Shown here piece after piece: positions 16,943-24,946 of a DNA stretch of 64,000 bases. The notes under the pieces were generated by a model that made no database searches, was not told the DNA's origin, and was given only the letters and a program-made list of their open reading frames with translations. The DNA is from UBA4615 sp044368415 (GTDB taxonomy: Bacteria > Pseudomonadota > Gammaproteobacteria > Burkholderiales > Burkholderiaceae_E): the NCBI GenBank assembly GCA_044368415.1, contig JBIPLJ010000003.1:62001-126000 (forward strand). Reading direction: 5' to 3'. The first letter of the stretch is position 1; the number at the start of each line of letters is the position of its first letter. The position numbers were made by a program, and so were the translations under genes.

Positions 16943-17887
16943 ATGACCGACGCTCCGCTCCGCACCCACCGATTCGACGCACTGCGGCCCGGCCCGCGAC
17001 TGATCCTGCTGGGCGGCGTGCACGGCAACGAGACCAGTGGCAGCATCGCGCTCACGCGGCTCGTCGCCGCAATTGACTCGGGCGAGATCGCGCTCGAGCG
17101 CGGCACGCTGACCGTCGTGCCGGTCGCCAACCCGCTGGCGCACGCACATCGGCGCCGCGAGGGCGACCGCAACCTGAACCGCATGCTGCGCCCGACCGCG
17201 GTTCCGCGCGACCATGAGGACCGGATCGCCAACCGGCTGTGCCCGCTGCTCGAGGCGCACGACGTGCTGCTCGACCTGCACTCCTTCCACACCGCCGGCG
17301 AGCCGTTCGCGATGATCGGTCCCGAGGACAACGACGGCCCGCTCGAGCCCTTCGCGCAGGCCGCACGCGAGCAGGCGCTCGCGCTCGCGCTGGGTGCGCC
17401 GCGGCTCGTCGAGGGCTGGCTCGACACCTACGCGCGCGGGGTGCGCCGGCGGGCCGCTCATGGCGCGCCGGGCGCAGACCCCGAGTACGGCGTCGGCACG
17501 ACCGAATACATGCGCTCGCGCGGGGGCTGCGCGATCACCCTCGAATGCGGGCAGCACGACGATCCGGCAGCGCCCGCCTTCGCTTTGCAGGCCGCGCTGC
17601 GCGCGCTCGCGCACCTCGGAATCGCCGCCCCGGCGGTCGCGCCCGCGAGCGCGCCGCGCGAGGTGCTGCGGCTGGTGGAGGTGTTCGATCGCGAGCACGC
17701 CGACGACCGGCTGGCCCGCGCATGGAAGAGCTTCGAGGCGGTGCGCGCCGGCGAGCCGATCGGCCTGCGGCGCGACGGCAGTCCGATGGCCGCGCCCGCA
17801 GACGGGTTCGTGGTCTTCCCGAACCCGAACGCGGCGTCCGGGGCCGAGTGGTTCTACTTCGCGGTGCCGAGCGCGCGGCGGCTCTGA
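16943..17887 (+). CDS. Succinylglutamate desuccinylase / aspartoacylase-family metallohydrolase
   Basis: A 314-residue M14-like zinc deacylase. The zinc ligands are visible: His and Glu in GGVHGNETSG and the later His of LLDLHSFHTAGEPF; Arg/Asn binding residues are in DRNLNRML. The catalytic Glu is probably in AITLECGQH. The C-terminal beta domain (VEVFDREHADD onward) matches the family. Known members release succinate from succinylglutamate or acetate from N-acetylaspartate; no arginine-succinyltransferase genes are nearby, so the true substrate is unknown. Confidence 0.82.
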   Translation: MTDAPLRTHRFDALRPGPRLILLGGVHGNETSGSIALTRLVAAIDSGEIALERGTLTVVPVANPLAHAHRRREGDRNLNRMLRPTAVPRDHEDRIANRLCPLLEAHDVLLDLHSFHTAGEPFAMIGPEDNDGPLEPFAQAAREQALALALGAPRLVEGWLDTYARGVRRRAAHGAPGADPEYGVGTTEYMRSRGGCAITLECGQHDDPAAPAFALQAALRALAHLGIAAPAVAPASAPREVLRLVEVFDREHADDRLARAWKSFEAVRAGEPIGLRRDGSPMAAPADGFVVFPNPNAASGAEWFYFAVPSARRL

Positions 17888-18038
17888 GCGCGCCGACTCG
17901 CGATCGGCGCACCGCCTTGCGGCACGTCAGGACCCGGGAGGCCGGGCGAGTGCCCGACCCCGTGGCGCGGCGTTCCGCGGCGGATGGAACCAGACCCCGT
18001 ATGCTCCGGCCCTCACCTTTCCACGCCCGAGGCGACCG

Positions 18039-18638
18039 ATGAAGCTCCGGATGGCCGAGAACTCGCTGTTCGCGATCCTGCTGCGCAAGCCCTGGTGGGT
18101 CAGCGCGCTGACCGCGCTCGCGCTGATCGCCTTCGCCCGCTTCGGCGTGCCCGCCGCCTACTTCGTGTTTGCGCTGCCGATCGCGCTGCCCTTCATCGTC
18201 ATCGCCTGCATCACCGGCTGGCGCACGCTGCAGGCGCCGAGCGCCTCGCATGTGGCGGCGACCGAACAGGCGGTGCGCGCGATGGGCGCGGCCGAGTTCG
18301 GCGCGGCGCTCGAGCAGGCCTGGACCCGCGAGGGCTGGCAGGTGGCCCGGACCGAGGAGGGCGGCGCCGACTTCGCGCTCACCCAGGGCTGGCGGCGCAG
18401 CGTCGCGTCGTTCCGGCGCTGGAAGGTCGCACGCACCGGCATCGAGCCGCTGCGCGAGCTCGCCGCCGCGCGCGAGCGGGCCGAGGCGCACGATGCCCTG
18501 TACGTCGCGGTCGGCGAGGTCAGCGAGCAGGCGCTCGCGTTCGCGCAAACCAACAAGATTCGGATCCTGCGCGCCGAGGACCTCGCCCGGCTGCTGCCGC
18601 CGCCGGGCAACGCCCTCCTCAGGCGCTTCTCCGGCTGA
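18039..18638 (+). CDS. Membrane-anchored Mrr/type IV restriction-endonuclease-like protein with altered catalytic motif
   Basis: A 199-residue protein. Two hydrophobic segments (about residues 20-37 and 43-62) precede a PD-(D/E)xK fold of the Mrr_cat type: GGADFALTQG supplies the Asp, and the next strand reads RRSVASFRRWK. In relatives the latter strand is usually of the form L-V-x-C-K-R-W-K, so the catalytic Lys appears replaced by Arg here. The end (NKIRILRAEDLARLLPP) matches the family. It may therefore be a non-cleaving DNA- or envelope-associated protein. The start at 18039 gives MKLRMAENSLFAILL; the longer frame upstream is antisense-type noise. Confidence 0.7.
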   Translation: MKLRMAENSLFAILLRKPWWVSALTALALIAFARFGVPAAYFVFALPIALPFIVIACITGWRTLQAPSASHVAATEQAVRAMGAAEFGAALEQAWTREGWQVARTEEGGADFALTQGWRRSVASFRRWKVARTGIEPLRELAAARERAEAHDALYVAVGEVSEQALAFAQTNKIRILRAEDLARLLPPPGNALLRRFSG

Positions 18639-18639
18639 T

Positions 18640-19069
18640 CACCTCGAAGCCGAGGCCATGCGTGGCGCGATCGAGCAGCGCCTCGGCCGCACGCTCGCCG
18701 GAGGCGATCGTCATGCCGAGCCCGTCGAGCGTCGCCACGTTCTGCTCGAGTGCGAGCCCGGCCATCGCGGCGCGGTAGCCGGACAGACGCTGCGCCGCCC
18801 GCTGTTCGATGCCGGGCGGCCTGCCGACGAAGGTGATCCGCCGGCAGCGGCCGCGCCCGCCGCAGCCTGCGCACTCCCCGCGCATGGTGCGTGCCGGTCA
18901 GCACGACCGCGACCGGCTGCCGCCCCCGCTGCGTCCGCAGGATCGCCGTCCCGGCCTCGACCGTGGCATGCACCCGCTCCCGTACTTCGGCCGACACCCG
19001 CTCGGGCGTGCGCAGCGCTCGCGAGAGGGTGATGGTGCCCACGCCCGCCCGCGCAGCGATGTCGGCCAT
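18640..19069 (-). pseudogene. Decayed LacI/GntR-type transcriptional repressor
   Basis: Reading down the minus strand from an ATG at 19069 gives a LacI-family helix-turn-helix (MADIAARAGVGTITLSRAL, then ERVSAEVRERVHATVEAG). It passes directly into RTQRGRQPVAVVLTGTHHARG, where about 60 residues of the effector domain are missing, and then loses frame. The family continues in another frame at about 18885-18640: CRRITFVGRPPG, QRLSGYRAAMAGLALEQ and SGERAAEALLDRATHG, then stops with about 100 residues missing. The LTGTHH motif resembles gluconate-type (GntR) members. Two deletions and a frameshift make it non-functional as a repressor. Confidence 0.75.
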
Positions 19070-19364
19070 CCCGGGCGGGACGCCCGACGCGCGGCGGCCC
19101 ACCGCGGCCTGCGGCAGCAGGTGGTACGCAGTGACGCTCGGGGCGGTTCACTGCGCGCGCATCGACGACACAACCGGTGGGCACGTCGCGCAGCGACTCG
19201 ACCAGGGTGGCGTGCGAAAGGCACCGCGTTGGTCTCCGGCACCTCGATGCGGTACCCTGCCAGCCGTCGTCCGAAGCGGTCCGCTCAACAGACCCACGAC
19301 GCCTTCCCACCCGACACCGGTCCATGATGCGTCGTCCAGCGTGCCGCCCGCGGCCAAGATTTCC
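19070..19364 (+). other. 295 bp without a recognisable gene
   Basis: Between the LacI remnant and the methyltransferase no frame on either strand resembles a known protein. It may be the decayed rest of the repressor's former neighbour. No promoter could be defended. Confidence 0.5.
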
Positions 19365-20024
19365 GTGAACCGGACAGCGGGCCGACGCGTCGCGTCGCGG
19401 GCGCTGCGCGCGACGCCCCGGCTGCAGCGCGGGCCGCTGCATCGCGGCCGCCTGCACGAGCCCGCCGGCTCGAGCTGGACCTTCTTCCTCGCGTGGATCC
19501 GAGAACCGAGGCGCATCGCCGCAATCGCGCCATCGAGCCCGTGGCTGGCCGCCGCCATGACCGCCTCGATCGCCCCGACCTGCGCGCCGGTGATCGAGCT
19601 CGGTCCAGGCACCGGCGTGTTCACCGACGCGCTGCTCGAGCGCGGTGTGCCCGAGCACCGTCTCGCGCTGGTGGAGCTCGGCGACGAGTTCCTCGACGCG
19701 CTGCGCGCCCGCTATCCGCGCGCCACGCTCGTGCGCCAGGACGCCTCGCGGCTGGGCTCGCTGCAGTTCTTCGGCGGCGAGCTCGCCGGCGCCGTGGTCA
19801 GCGGCCTGCCGCTGTTGTCGATGCCGCCGGCGCGCGTGCGCCGCGTGCTGCAGGACGCCTTCCTGCGGCTGCGCCCGGATGGCGCCTTCTACCAGTTCAC
19901 CTACGGGTTCCGCTGCCCGGTGCCGAGCCGCCTGCTCGAGCGGCTGGGCCTGAAGGCCACACGCGTCGCGATCGCGCTGCGCAACCTGCCCCCAGCGGCG
20001 GTCTACCGGATCGAGCGTCGCTGA
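19365..20024 (+). CDS. SAM-dependent methyltransferase, phospholipid N-methyltransferase-like
   Basis: About 219 residues. The Rossmann motif I is VIELGPGTGVFTDAL, with the acidic strand-2 residue in ALVELGDEF, and the later VVSGLPLLSMPP and FYQFTYGFRCPVP are typical of PmtA-like phosphatidylethanolamine methyltransferases and their relatives. The upstream FFLAWIREPRRIGAIAPSS-like segment (IREPRRIAAIAPSS here) also fits. The start is uncertain: GTG at 19365 or GTG at 19341, neither with a good ribosome site; homology begins near 19475. It might methylate a lipid or a small molecule; the exact acceptor is not shown. Confidence 0.72.
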   Translation: MNRTAGRRVASRALRATPRLQRGPLHRGRLHEPAGSSWTFFLAWIREPRRIAAIAPSSPWLAAAMTASIAPTCAPVIELGPGTGVFTDALLERGVPEHRLALVELGDEFLDALRARYPRATLVRQDASRLGSLQFFGGELAGAVVSGLPLLSMPPARVRRVLQDAFLRLRPDGAFYQFTYGFRCPVPSRLLERLGLKATRVAIALRNLPPAAVYRIERR

Positions 20025-20042
20025 GCCGAGGACACCGGCTGC

Positions 20043-20064
20043 CTGTCACGCAACCGTCATCATT
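20043..20064 (+). promoter_or_regulatory. Pho box upstream of ppk2
   Basis: Two directly repeated 11-bp half-sites, CTGTCACGCAA and CCGTCATCATT, match the PhoB consensus (CTGTCAT / CTGTCAT spaced 11 bp). The site ends 46 bp before the ppk2 ATG, in the only intergenic space before that gene. Confidence 0.75.
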
Positions 20065-20110
20065 GCGAGGCACCTTGGGCGCTCCCGATGCCACAGCCAC
20101 GCCCACCACC

Positions 20111-21031
20111 ATGAGCGCAGATCGCAACATGACACCTGACGACGCCGCGGCCTTCCGGCGCATGCAGGACGACCTGATCGACAGCTACGACGAGGAGCTC
20201 GAGCTCGAGCTCGACGACCGCAACGGCGGCGACGCATCGCTCGGCCCCGACCCCCGGCGCGACGCGCGTCGCGCTTATTTCCGGGAGCTGTTCCGCCTGC
20301 AAGGCGAACTGGTCAAGCTGCAGGACTGGGTCGTCCACGCCAAGCTCAAGGTCGTTGTCATCTTCGAAGGTCGGGATGCGGCCGGAAAGGGCGGCGTGAT
20401 CAAGCGCATCACGCAGCGACTGAACCCGCGGATCTGCCGCGTCGCCGCGCTCCCGGCGCCCAACGACCGCGAGCGCACACAGTGGTACTTCCAGCGCTAC
20501 ATCTCGCACCTGCCCGGGGCCGGCGAGATCGTGCTGTTCGATCGGTCCTGGTACAACCGGGCGGGCGTCGAGCGGGTCATGGGCTTCTGCAGCGACGCCG
20601 AGTACGAGGAGTTCTTCCGATCGGTGCCGGAGTTCGAGCGCATGCTCGTGCGATCGGGGATCGTGCTGCTCAAGTACTGGTTCTCGATTACCGACGACGA
20701 GCAGCACCTGCGCTTCCTGGGACGCATCCGCGACCCGCTCAAGCAATGGAAGCTGAGCCCGATGGACCTGGAGTCCCGTCGGCTGTGGGAGGCGTACACC
20801 CATGCCAAGGAGACCATGCTCGAGCGTACACACATTCCCGAGGCGCCCTGGTGGGTCGTTCAGGCGGTGGACAAGAAGCGAGCACGGCTCAACTGCATCG
20901 CACATCTGCTCGAGCAGGTGCCCTACCAGGAGATTGAGCATCCCGAGGTGCGCCTGCCCCCTCGCGAACACAACGACGACTACCAGCGCAGGCCGACTCC
21001 GCCCGAGCTGATCGTGCCCGAGCGCTACTGA
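20111..21031 (+). CDS. ppk2: Polyphosphate kinase 2 (class I)
   Basis: A 306-residue single-domain PPK2. Walker A is GRDAAGKG (residues 87-94) and Walker B FDRSWYNRAGVERVMGF (143 on), both diagnostic; the lid-like RIRDPLKQWKLSPMDLES and KKRARLNCIAHLL follow. PPK2 transfers phosphate between polyphosphate and nucleoside di- or monophosphates in the cytoplasm. A single domain of this length fits class I (NDP to NTP). The N-terminal 55 residues are acidic (EELELELDDR). The Pho box in front and the pst operon 0.3 kb beyond suggest expression during phosphate starvation, when stored polyphosphate is used. Confidence 0.93.
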   Translation: MSADRNMTPDDAAAFRRMQDDLIDSYDEELELELDDRNGGDASLGPDPRRDARRAYFRELFRLQGELVKLQDWVVHAKLKVVVIFEGRDAAGKGGVIKRITQRLNPRICRVAALPAPNDRERTQWYFQRYISHLPGAGEIVLFDRSWYNRAGVERVMGFCSDAEYEEFFRSVPEFERMLVRSGIVLLKYWFSITDDEQHLRFLGRIRDPLKQWKLSPMDLESRRLWEAYTHAKETMLERTHIPEAPWWVVQAVDKKRARLNCIAHLLEQVPYQEIEHPEVRLPPREHNDDYQRRPTPPELIVPERY

Positions 21032-21055
21032 CGCGCTAGACGCGCCGCGGCGCTA

Positions 21056-21142
21056 TGGTGCCGGAGGCGGGAATCGAACCCGCACGCCCTTTCGGGCACC
21101 GGATTTTGAGTCCGGCGCGTCTACCAGTTCCACCACTCCGGC
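21056..21142 (-). tRNA. tRNA-Leu (anticodon CAA)
   Basis: The minus strand folds as an 87-nt class II tRNA including an encoded CCA. The acceptor stem is GCCGGAG / CTCCGGC, the anticodon arm CCGGA-CTCAAAA-TCCGG with CAA at positions 34-36, a variable arm TGCCCGAAAGGGCG typical of tRNA-Leu, and the T-loop GGTTCGATTCC. It lies between ppk2 and phoU with no repeat of its 3' end nearby. Confidence 0.97.
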
Positions 21143-21308
21143 CAGAGGGCGACACGCAATTATCGGTGAAGGCCGGGGCCGCGGCAATCCACCTGCATCG
21201 GTAAGGGTTTCGAGGCCGGTCGAACAGGACGGTCGCTCGGTGACCTGAGCGGTGCACCACCAGCGGACAGAGCCTGCGGACCAAGCCTGCGGTCCGCGAA
21301 CCGGCCGC

Positions 21309-21992
21309 TCAGGAGCTGGCAGGCTCCTGCCGGGCATGCCGCGAGTCCACACCCGAGACCACGTGAACCACGTACTCGGCGATGTTCTTCGCATGGTCGC
21401 CGACCCGCTCGATCGACTGCACGACAAAGACCAGCGCGAGCGCGCTCGACACCACCTTCGAGTCCTCGCTCATGCGCGTGATGAGCTGGCTGACCAGCTC
21501 GTCGCGCAGCGCATCGACCTCGATGTCGCGCATCGACAGGCGCGCAGCCGCGCCCTCGTCCTGGCGCACGAACGCGTCGATCGCGCTGCGGAGCATCTCG
21601 ACGACGATCTCCGACATCCGCAGGATCGGCTCGAACGGGATCGGCGTCGGCGCACCAACGAACTGCCGCGCCTTGAGCGCGATCTTCTTGGACTCGTCGC
21701 CGACCCGCTCGAGGTCGTTCATGCTGTGGATCACCGCGACGATTTCGCGCAGGTCCACCGCGATCGGCTGGCGGCGCGCGATCATCTGGTTGCAGCGCAG
21801 GTCGGACTCGAGCTGCAGCTGGTTCACCGCGTGTTCGTCCTCGAGCACCTGCGTGACCCGCTGCAGATCGCCGTCGCGCACCGCGTCGATGGCCCGCACG
21901 AGTTGGCGCTCGACGAGACCGCCCATCATCGAGATGGTGCTGCGCATCCGCTCGATGTCGGTATCGAACTGCTTATTGGTGTGATCGGTCAT
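21309..21992 (-). CDS. phoU: PhoU, negative regulator of phosphate signalling
   Basis: A 227-residue all-helical protein with two PhoU repeats. Each carries the metal-binding E/DxxxD-type motif: NDLERVGDESKKIA in the first repeat and QSIERVGDHAKNIAEYV in the second. PhoU connects the Pst transporter to PhoR and keeps the regulon off when phosphate is ample. The ATG at 21992 gives the family start MTDHTNKQFDTDI with an AGGATCC ribosome site. It is the last gene of the pst operon, 58 bp after pstB. Confidence 0.95.
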   Translation of the reverse strand: MTDHTNKQFDTDIERMRSTISMMGGLVERQLVRAIDAVRDGDLQRVTQVLEDEHAVNQLQLESDLRCNQMIARRQPIAVDLREIVAVIHSMNDLERVGDESKKIALKARQFVGAPTPIPFEPILRMSEIVVEMLRSAIDAFVRQDEGAAARLSMRDIEVDALRDELVSQLITRMSEDSKVVSSALALVFVVQSIERVGDHAKNIAEYVVHVVSGVDSRHARQEPASS

Positions 21993-22050
21993 CAAGGATC
22001 CTACGGGTGGCGGCGTAACGGGCCCGGTGGGGCCTGAAGGGTGGCGAGGA

Positions 22051-22905
22051 TCAGCCGAAGCGGCCGGTGATGTAGTCCTCGGTCGCCTTCTGGGTGGGCT
22101 TGATGAAAATCTGGTTTGTGTCACCGAACTCGACCAGCTCGCCCAGGTACATGTAGGCGGTGTAGTCCGAGATCCGTGCGGCCTGCTGCATGTTGTGCGT
22201 GACGATTGCGATCGTGTATTCGGACTTGAGCTCGTTGACCAGCTCCTCGACCTTCGCGGTCGAGATCGGGTCGAGCGCGCTGGTCGGCTCGTCGAGCAGC
22301 ACCACCTCGGGCTTGACCGCAACGGTGCGCGCGATACACAGCCGCTGCTGCTGGCCGCCCGACAGCGACAGCCCACTCTGCTGCAGCTTGTCCTTGACCT
22401 CGTCCCAGAGCGCGGCCTTGCGCAGCGACCACTCGACCCGCTCTTCCATGTCGCGCCCGTTCAGGCTCTCATACAGGCGCACGCCGAATGCGATGTTCTC
22501 GTAGATGGTCATCGGGAACGGCGTGGGCTTCTGGAACACCATGCCGATCTTGGCGCGCAGCAGGTTCACGTCCTGATCTTTCGCCAGCACGTTGCGGCCG
22601 TTGAAGAGAAGCTCGCCCTCGGCACGTTGACCGGGGTACAGGTCGTACATCCGGTTGAAGACCCGCAGCAGCGTCGACTTGCCACAACCCGACGGACCGA
22701 TGAAGGCGGTGACCTTGTGGCGGGCGATATCGAGCGAGACCTTCTTCAGGCCCTGGAACTTGCCGTAGTAGAAATCGAGGTTGCGCACGCGCACCGCGGG
22801 GTCTACGGCGGGCTGTCCGGCACGGCCGGCAGCCTCGGCTTCGGAGCGTGCGGCGGCCTGCTGCATGGCGCCGGCGGTGCCAACTTTCAGACTGATGTCG
22901 TTCAT
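22051..22905 (-). CDS. pstB: PstB, phosphate ABC transporter ATPase
   Basis: A 284-residue ATPase with Walker A GPSGCGKS (70-77), Q-loop in GMVFQKPTPFPMTIYEN, ABC signature LSGGQQQRLCIAR, Walker B VVLLDEPTSALDP and switch His in IVTHNMQQA. The KPTPFPMTIYEN string is specific to PstB. The start at 22905 adds about 35 residues before the core; later starts are possible but none has a better position. It powers phosphate import by PstC/PstA at the inner membrane. Confidence 0.96.
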   Translation of the reverse strand: MNDISLKVGTAGAMQQAAARSEAEAAGRAGQPAVDPAVRVRNLDFYYGKFQGLKKVSLDIARHKVTAFIGPSGCGKSTLLRVFNRMYDLYPGQRAEGELLFNGRNVLAKDQDVNLLRAKIGMVFQKPTPFPMTIYENIAFGVRLYESLNGRDMEERVEWSLRKAALWDEVKDKLQQSGLSLSGGQQQRLCIARTVAVKPEVVLLDEPTSALDPISTAKVEELVNELKSEYTIAIVTHNMQQAARISDYTAYMYLGELVEFGDTNQIFIKPTQKATEDYITGRFG

Positions 22906-22927
22906 GGTCGTTTCCGGTATGGACGCG

Positions 22928-23806
22928 TCAGGCCTGGACCTTGTCGCGGAACAGCACGCGGGCGGCGATGTTGATCGCCAGCACCACCAATGCGATGAGG
23001 AAGGCACCGCCCCAGGCGAGCTTCTGCCAGTCCTCGTAGGGACTCATCGCGAAGTTGAAGATCACCACCGGCAGGTTGGCCATCGGCTGCGACATGTCGG
23101 TGGAGAAGAACTGGTTGTTGAGCGCGGTGAACAGCAGCGGCGCAGTCTCGCCGATCATCCGAGCGACCGCGAGCAGCACGCCGGTGACGACGCCGCCCTT
23201 GACCGCACGCAACGTGACCGAGACGCTCACCTTCCATCGCGGCGCACCAAGCGCGAAGGCCGCCTCGCGCAGGCTTCCCGGTACCAGATTCAGCATGTTC
23301 TCCGTGGTTCGCACCACCACGGGGATCGCGATCAGAGACAGCGCCAGCGAACCGGCCCAGCCCGAGAAGTGGCCGATGGTGGCCACCGCGATGGCGAATA
23401 CGAACAGGCCGATCACGATCGACGGTGCCGATAGCATGATGTCGACCACAAAACGCGTAGCCTGGGCGAAGCGCGAGGTCCGCCCGAACTCCGACAGGTA
23501 CACGCCGGCCAGGATGCCGATAGGCGTGGAGACGATCGTGGCGAAGCCCACGATCATCAGGCTGCCGAGGATCGCGTTGGCCATGCCGCCGCCCTCGCTG
23601 CCCGGCGCGGGCGTGCTTTTCGTGAAGAAGTCCCAGCTCAGCGCCGACATGCCATTGTAGGCGAGCGTCCAGAGGATCCAGAGCAAGCCGATCAGGCCAA
23701 GTGCCATCGAGACGCTCGACAGGACCAGCCCGACCGTATTGGTCACCTTGCGACGACGGTACAGGCCGGGGTCGATCGCGGAGAACGAAGGAAGGTTCGT
23801 TGCCAT
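22928..23806 (-). CDS. pstA: PstA, phosphate ABC transporter permease
   Basis: A 292-residue inner-membrane permease with six hydrophobic segments and the EAA-type loop REAAFALGAPRWKVSVSVTLR that docks on PstB. GSLMIVGFATIVSTPIGILAG and SAPSIVIGLFVFAI are typical of PstA. The stop lies 22 bp before pstB. Confidence 0.95.
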   Translation of the reverse strand: MATNLPSFSAIDPGLYRRRKVTNTVGLVLSSVSMALGLIGLLWILWTLAYNGMSALSWDFFTKSTPAPGSEGGGMANAILGSLMIVGFATIVSTPIGILAGVYLSEFGRTSRFAQATRFVVDIMLSAPSIVIGLFVFAIAVATIGHFSGWAGSLALSLIAIPVVVRTTENMLNLVPGSLREAAFALGAPRWKVSVSVTLRAVKGGVVTGVLLAVARMIGETAPLLFTALNNQFFSTDMSQPMANLPVVIFNFAMSPYEDWQKLAWGGAFLIALVVLAINIAARVLFRDKVQA

Positions 23807-23820
23807 GTATGCCGCTCCGA

Positions 23821-24831
23821 TCAGATGCCTGCGCGGCGCGTGCCGCGGGCGGTCAGCCAGCGCGCGGCAGCCAGCACGAAGAAGGTGATGACAAACAGCA
23901 GCAGACCGAGCGCGAACAGCGCGGGCACATGCAGCGCGGGGTCCGCTTCTGCGAATTCGTTGGCGAGCGTCGAGGCGATGGAATTGCCCGGCGCGAACAG
24001 GCTCGGCGCAAGCCGGTTGGCGTTACCGATTACGAAAGTCACCGCCATCGTCTCGCCAAGCGCACGACCCAGACCGAGCATCACACCGCCGATGACACCC
24101 ACCCGGGTGTATGGCAGCACGACATTGCGCACGACCTCCCAGGTCGTGCAGCCCAACCCGTAGGCCGATTCCTTGAGGACCGGCGGCACCGTCTCGAAGA
24201 CGTCGCGCATCACCGAGGCGGTGAATGGAATCACCATCAGCGCAAGCACCATGCCGGCCGTGAAGATGCCGATGCCCAGCGGCGGGCCGGCGAAGAACGG
24301 CAGGCCGGTTGCGATCAGCAGCGGCTGGAGCCACACCTGCAGCAATGGCGCGAGCACGAACAGACCCCAGATGCCGTAGATGATGGAGGGCACGCCGGCG
24401 AGCAGCTCGATCGCGGTACCCAGCGGCCGGCGCAGCCACAGCGGGCAGGTCTCGGTGAGGAACAGCGCGATGCCGAAGCTGATCGGCACCGCGAACAGCA
24501 GTGCGATCGCGGATGTCGCGAGCGTGCCGTAGATCGCGATCACCGCCCCGTAGACGTTGTCGGACGGGCTCCAAGTGGTGCCGACGAGAAAGTTGGCACC
24601 GAAGGCGCGGAACGCGGGCCACGCCTCGTAAATCAGCGACACCAGCAGCCCAGCGAGCGACAGCAGCACCAGCAACGCGAAGCTGAGGGTCAGGCGTTCG
24701 AACCAGCGATCGGCCCGCGCGAACGTTGCGACCCGGGCGGCGATCGCGGCCTGGGTGGATGGGCTGTGGGCCGACTGCATATCACGATTCATCGTGTCGT
24801 CATCGCCCGGGTGCGTCGCAGAGGTGCTCAT
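23821..24831 (-). CDS. pstC: PstC, phosphate ABC transporter permease
   Basis: A 336-residue permease with a longer N-terminal cytoplasmic region (about 45 residues), six membrane segments, ELLAGVPSIIYGIWGLFVLAP and the EAA loop KESAYGLGCTTWEVVRNVVLP. RALGETMAVTFVIGN near the end is diagnostic for PstC. It is separated from pstS by 115 bp containing a strong hairpin, and from pstA by 14 bp. Confidence 0.95.
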   Translation of the reverse strand: MSTSATHPGDDDTMNRDMQSAHSPSTQAAIAARVATFARADRWFERLTLSFALLVLLSLAGLLVSLIYEAWPAFRAFGANFLVGTTWSPSDNVYGAVIAIYGTLATSAIALLFAVPISFGIALFLTETCPLWLRRPLGTAIELLAGVPSIIYGIWGLFVLAPLLQVWLQPLLIATGLPFFAGPPLGIGIFTAGMVLALMVIPFTASVMRDVFETVPPVLKESAYGLGCTTWEVVRNVVLPYTRVGVIGGVMLGLGRALGETMAVTFVIGNANRLAPSLFAPGNSIASTLANEFAEADPALHVPALFALGLLLFVITFFVLAAARWLTARGTRRAGI

Positions 24832-24912
24832 GATCGTCCAGTTGGCGGCCAGCGAAACAGCGGTTCAGCTCGAGTGATGCTGCGTGGTCGCTTCGTCACC
24901 GTTTCGAGAATC

Positions 24913-24936
24913 GCGCCGGGCCACCCGGCCCGGCGC
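24913..24936 (-). promoter_or_regulatory. Intercistronic stem-loop between pstS and pstC
   Basis: GCGCCGGGCC at 24913-24922 and GGCCCGGCGC at 24927-24936 form a perfect 10-bp stem with a 4-nt loop, starting 10 bp after the pstS stop. No T-run follows on the minus strand, so it is more likely an mRNA-stabilising or partial terminator element that lets pstS be made in excess of the permease genes. Confidence 0.65.
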
Positions 24937-24946
24937 AGGATCGGAC

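Noticed and set aside
21056..21142. tRNA-Leu as attachment site of an integrated element
   Set aside because: No second copy of the tRNA 3' end, no integrase, and core genes on both sides.
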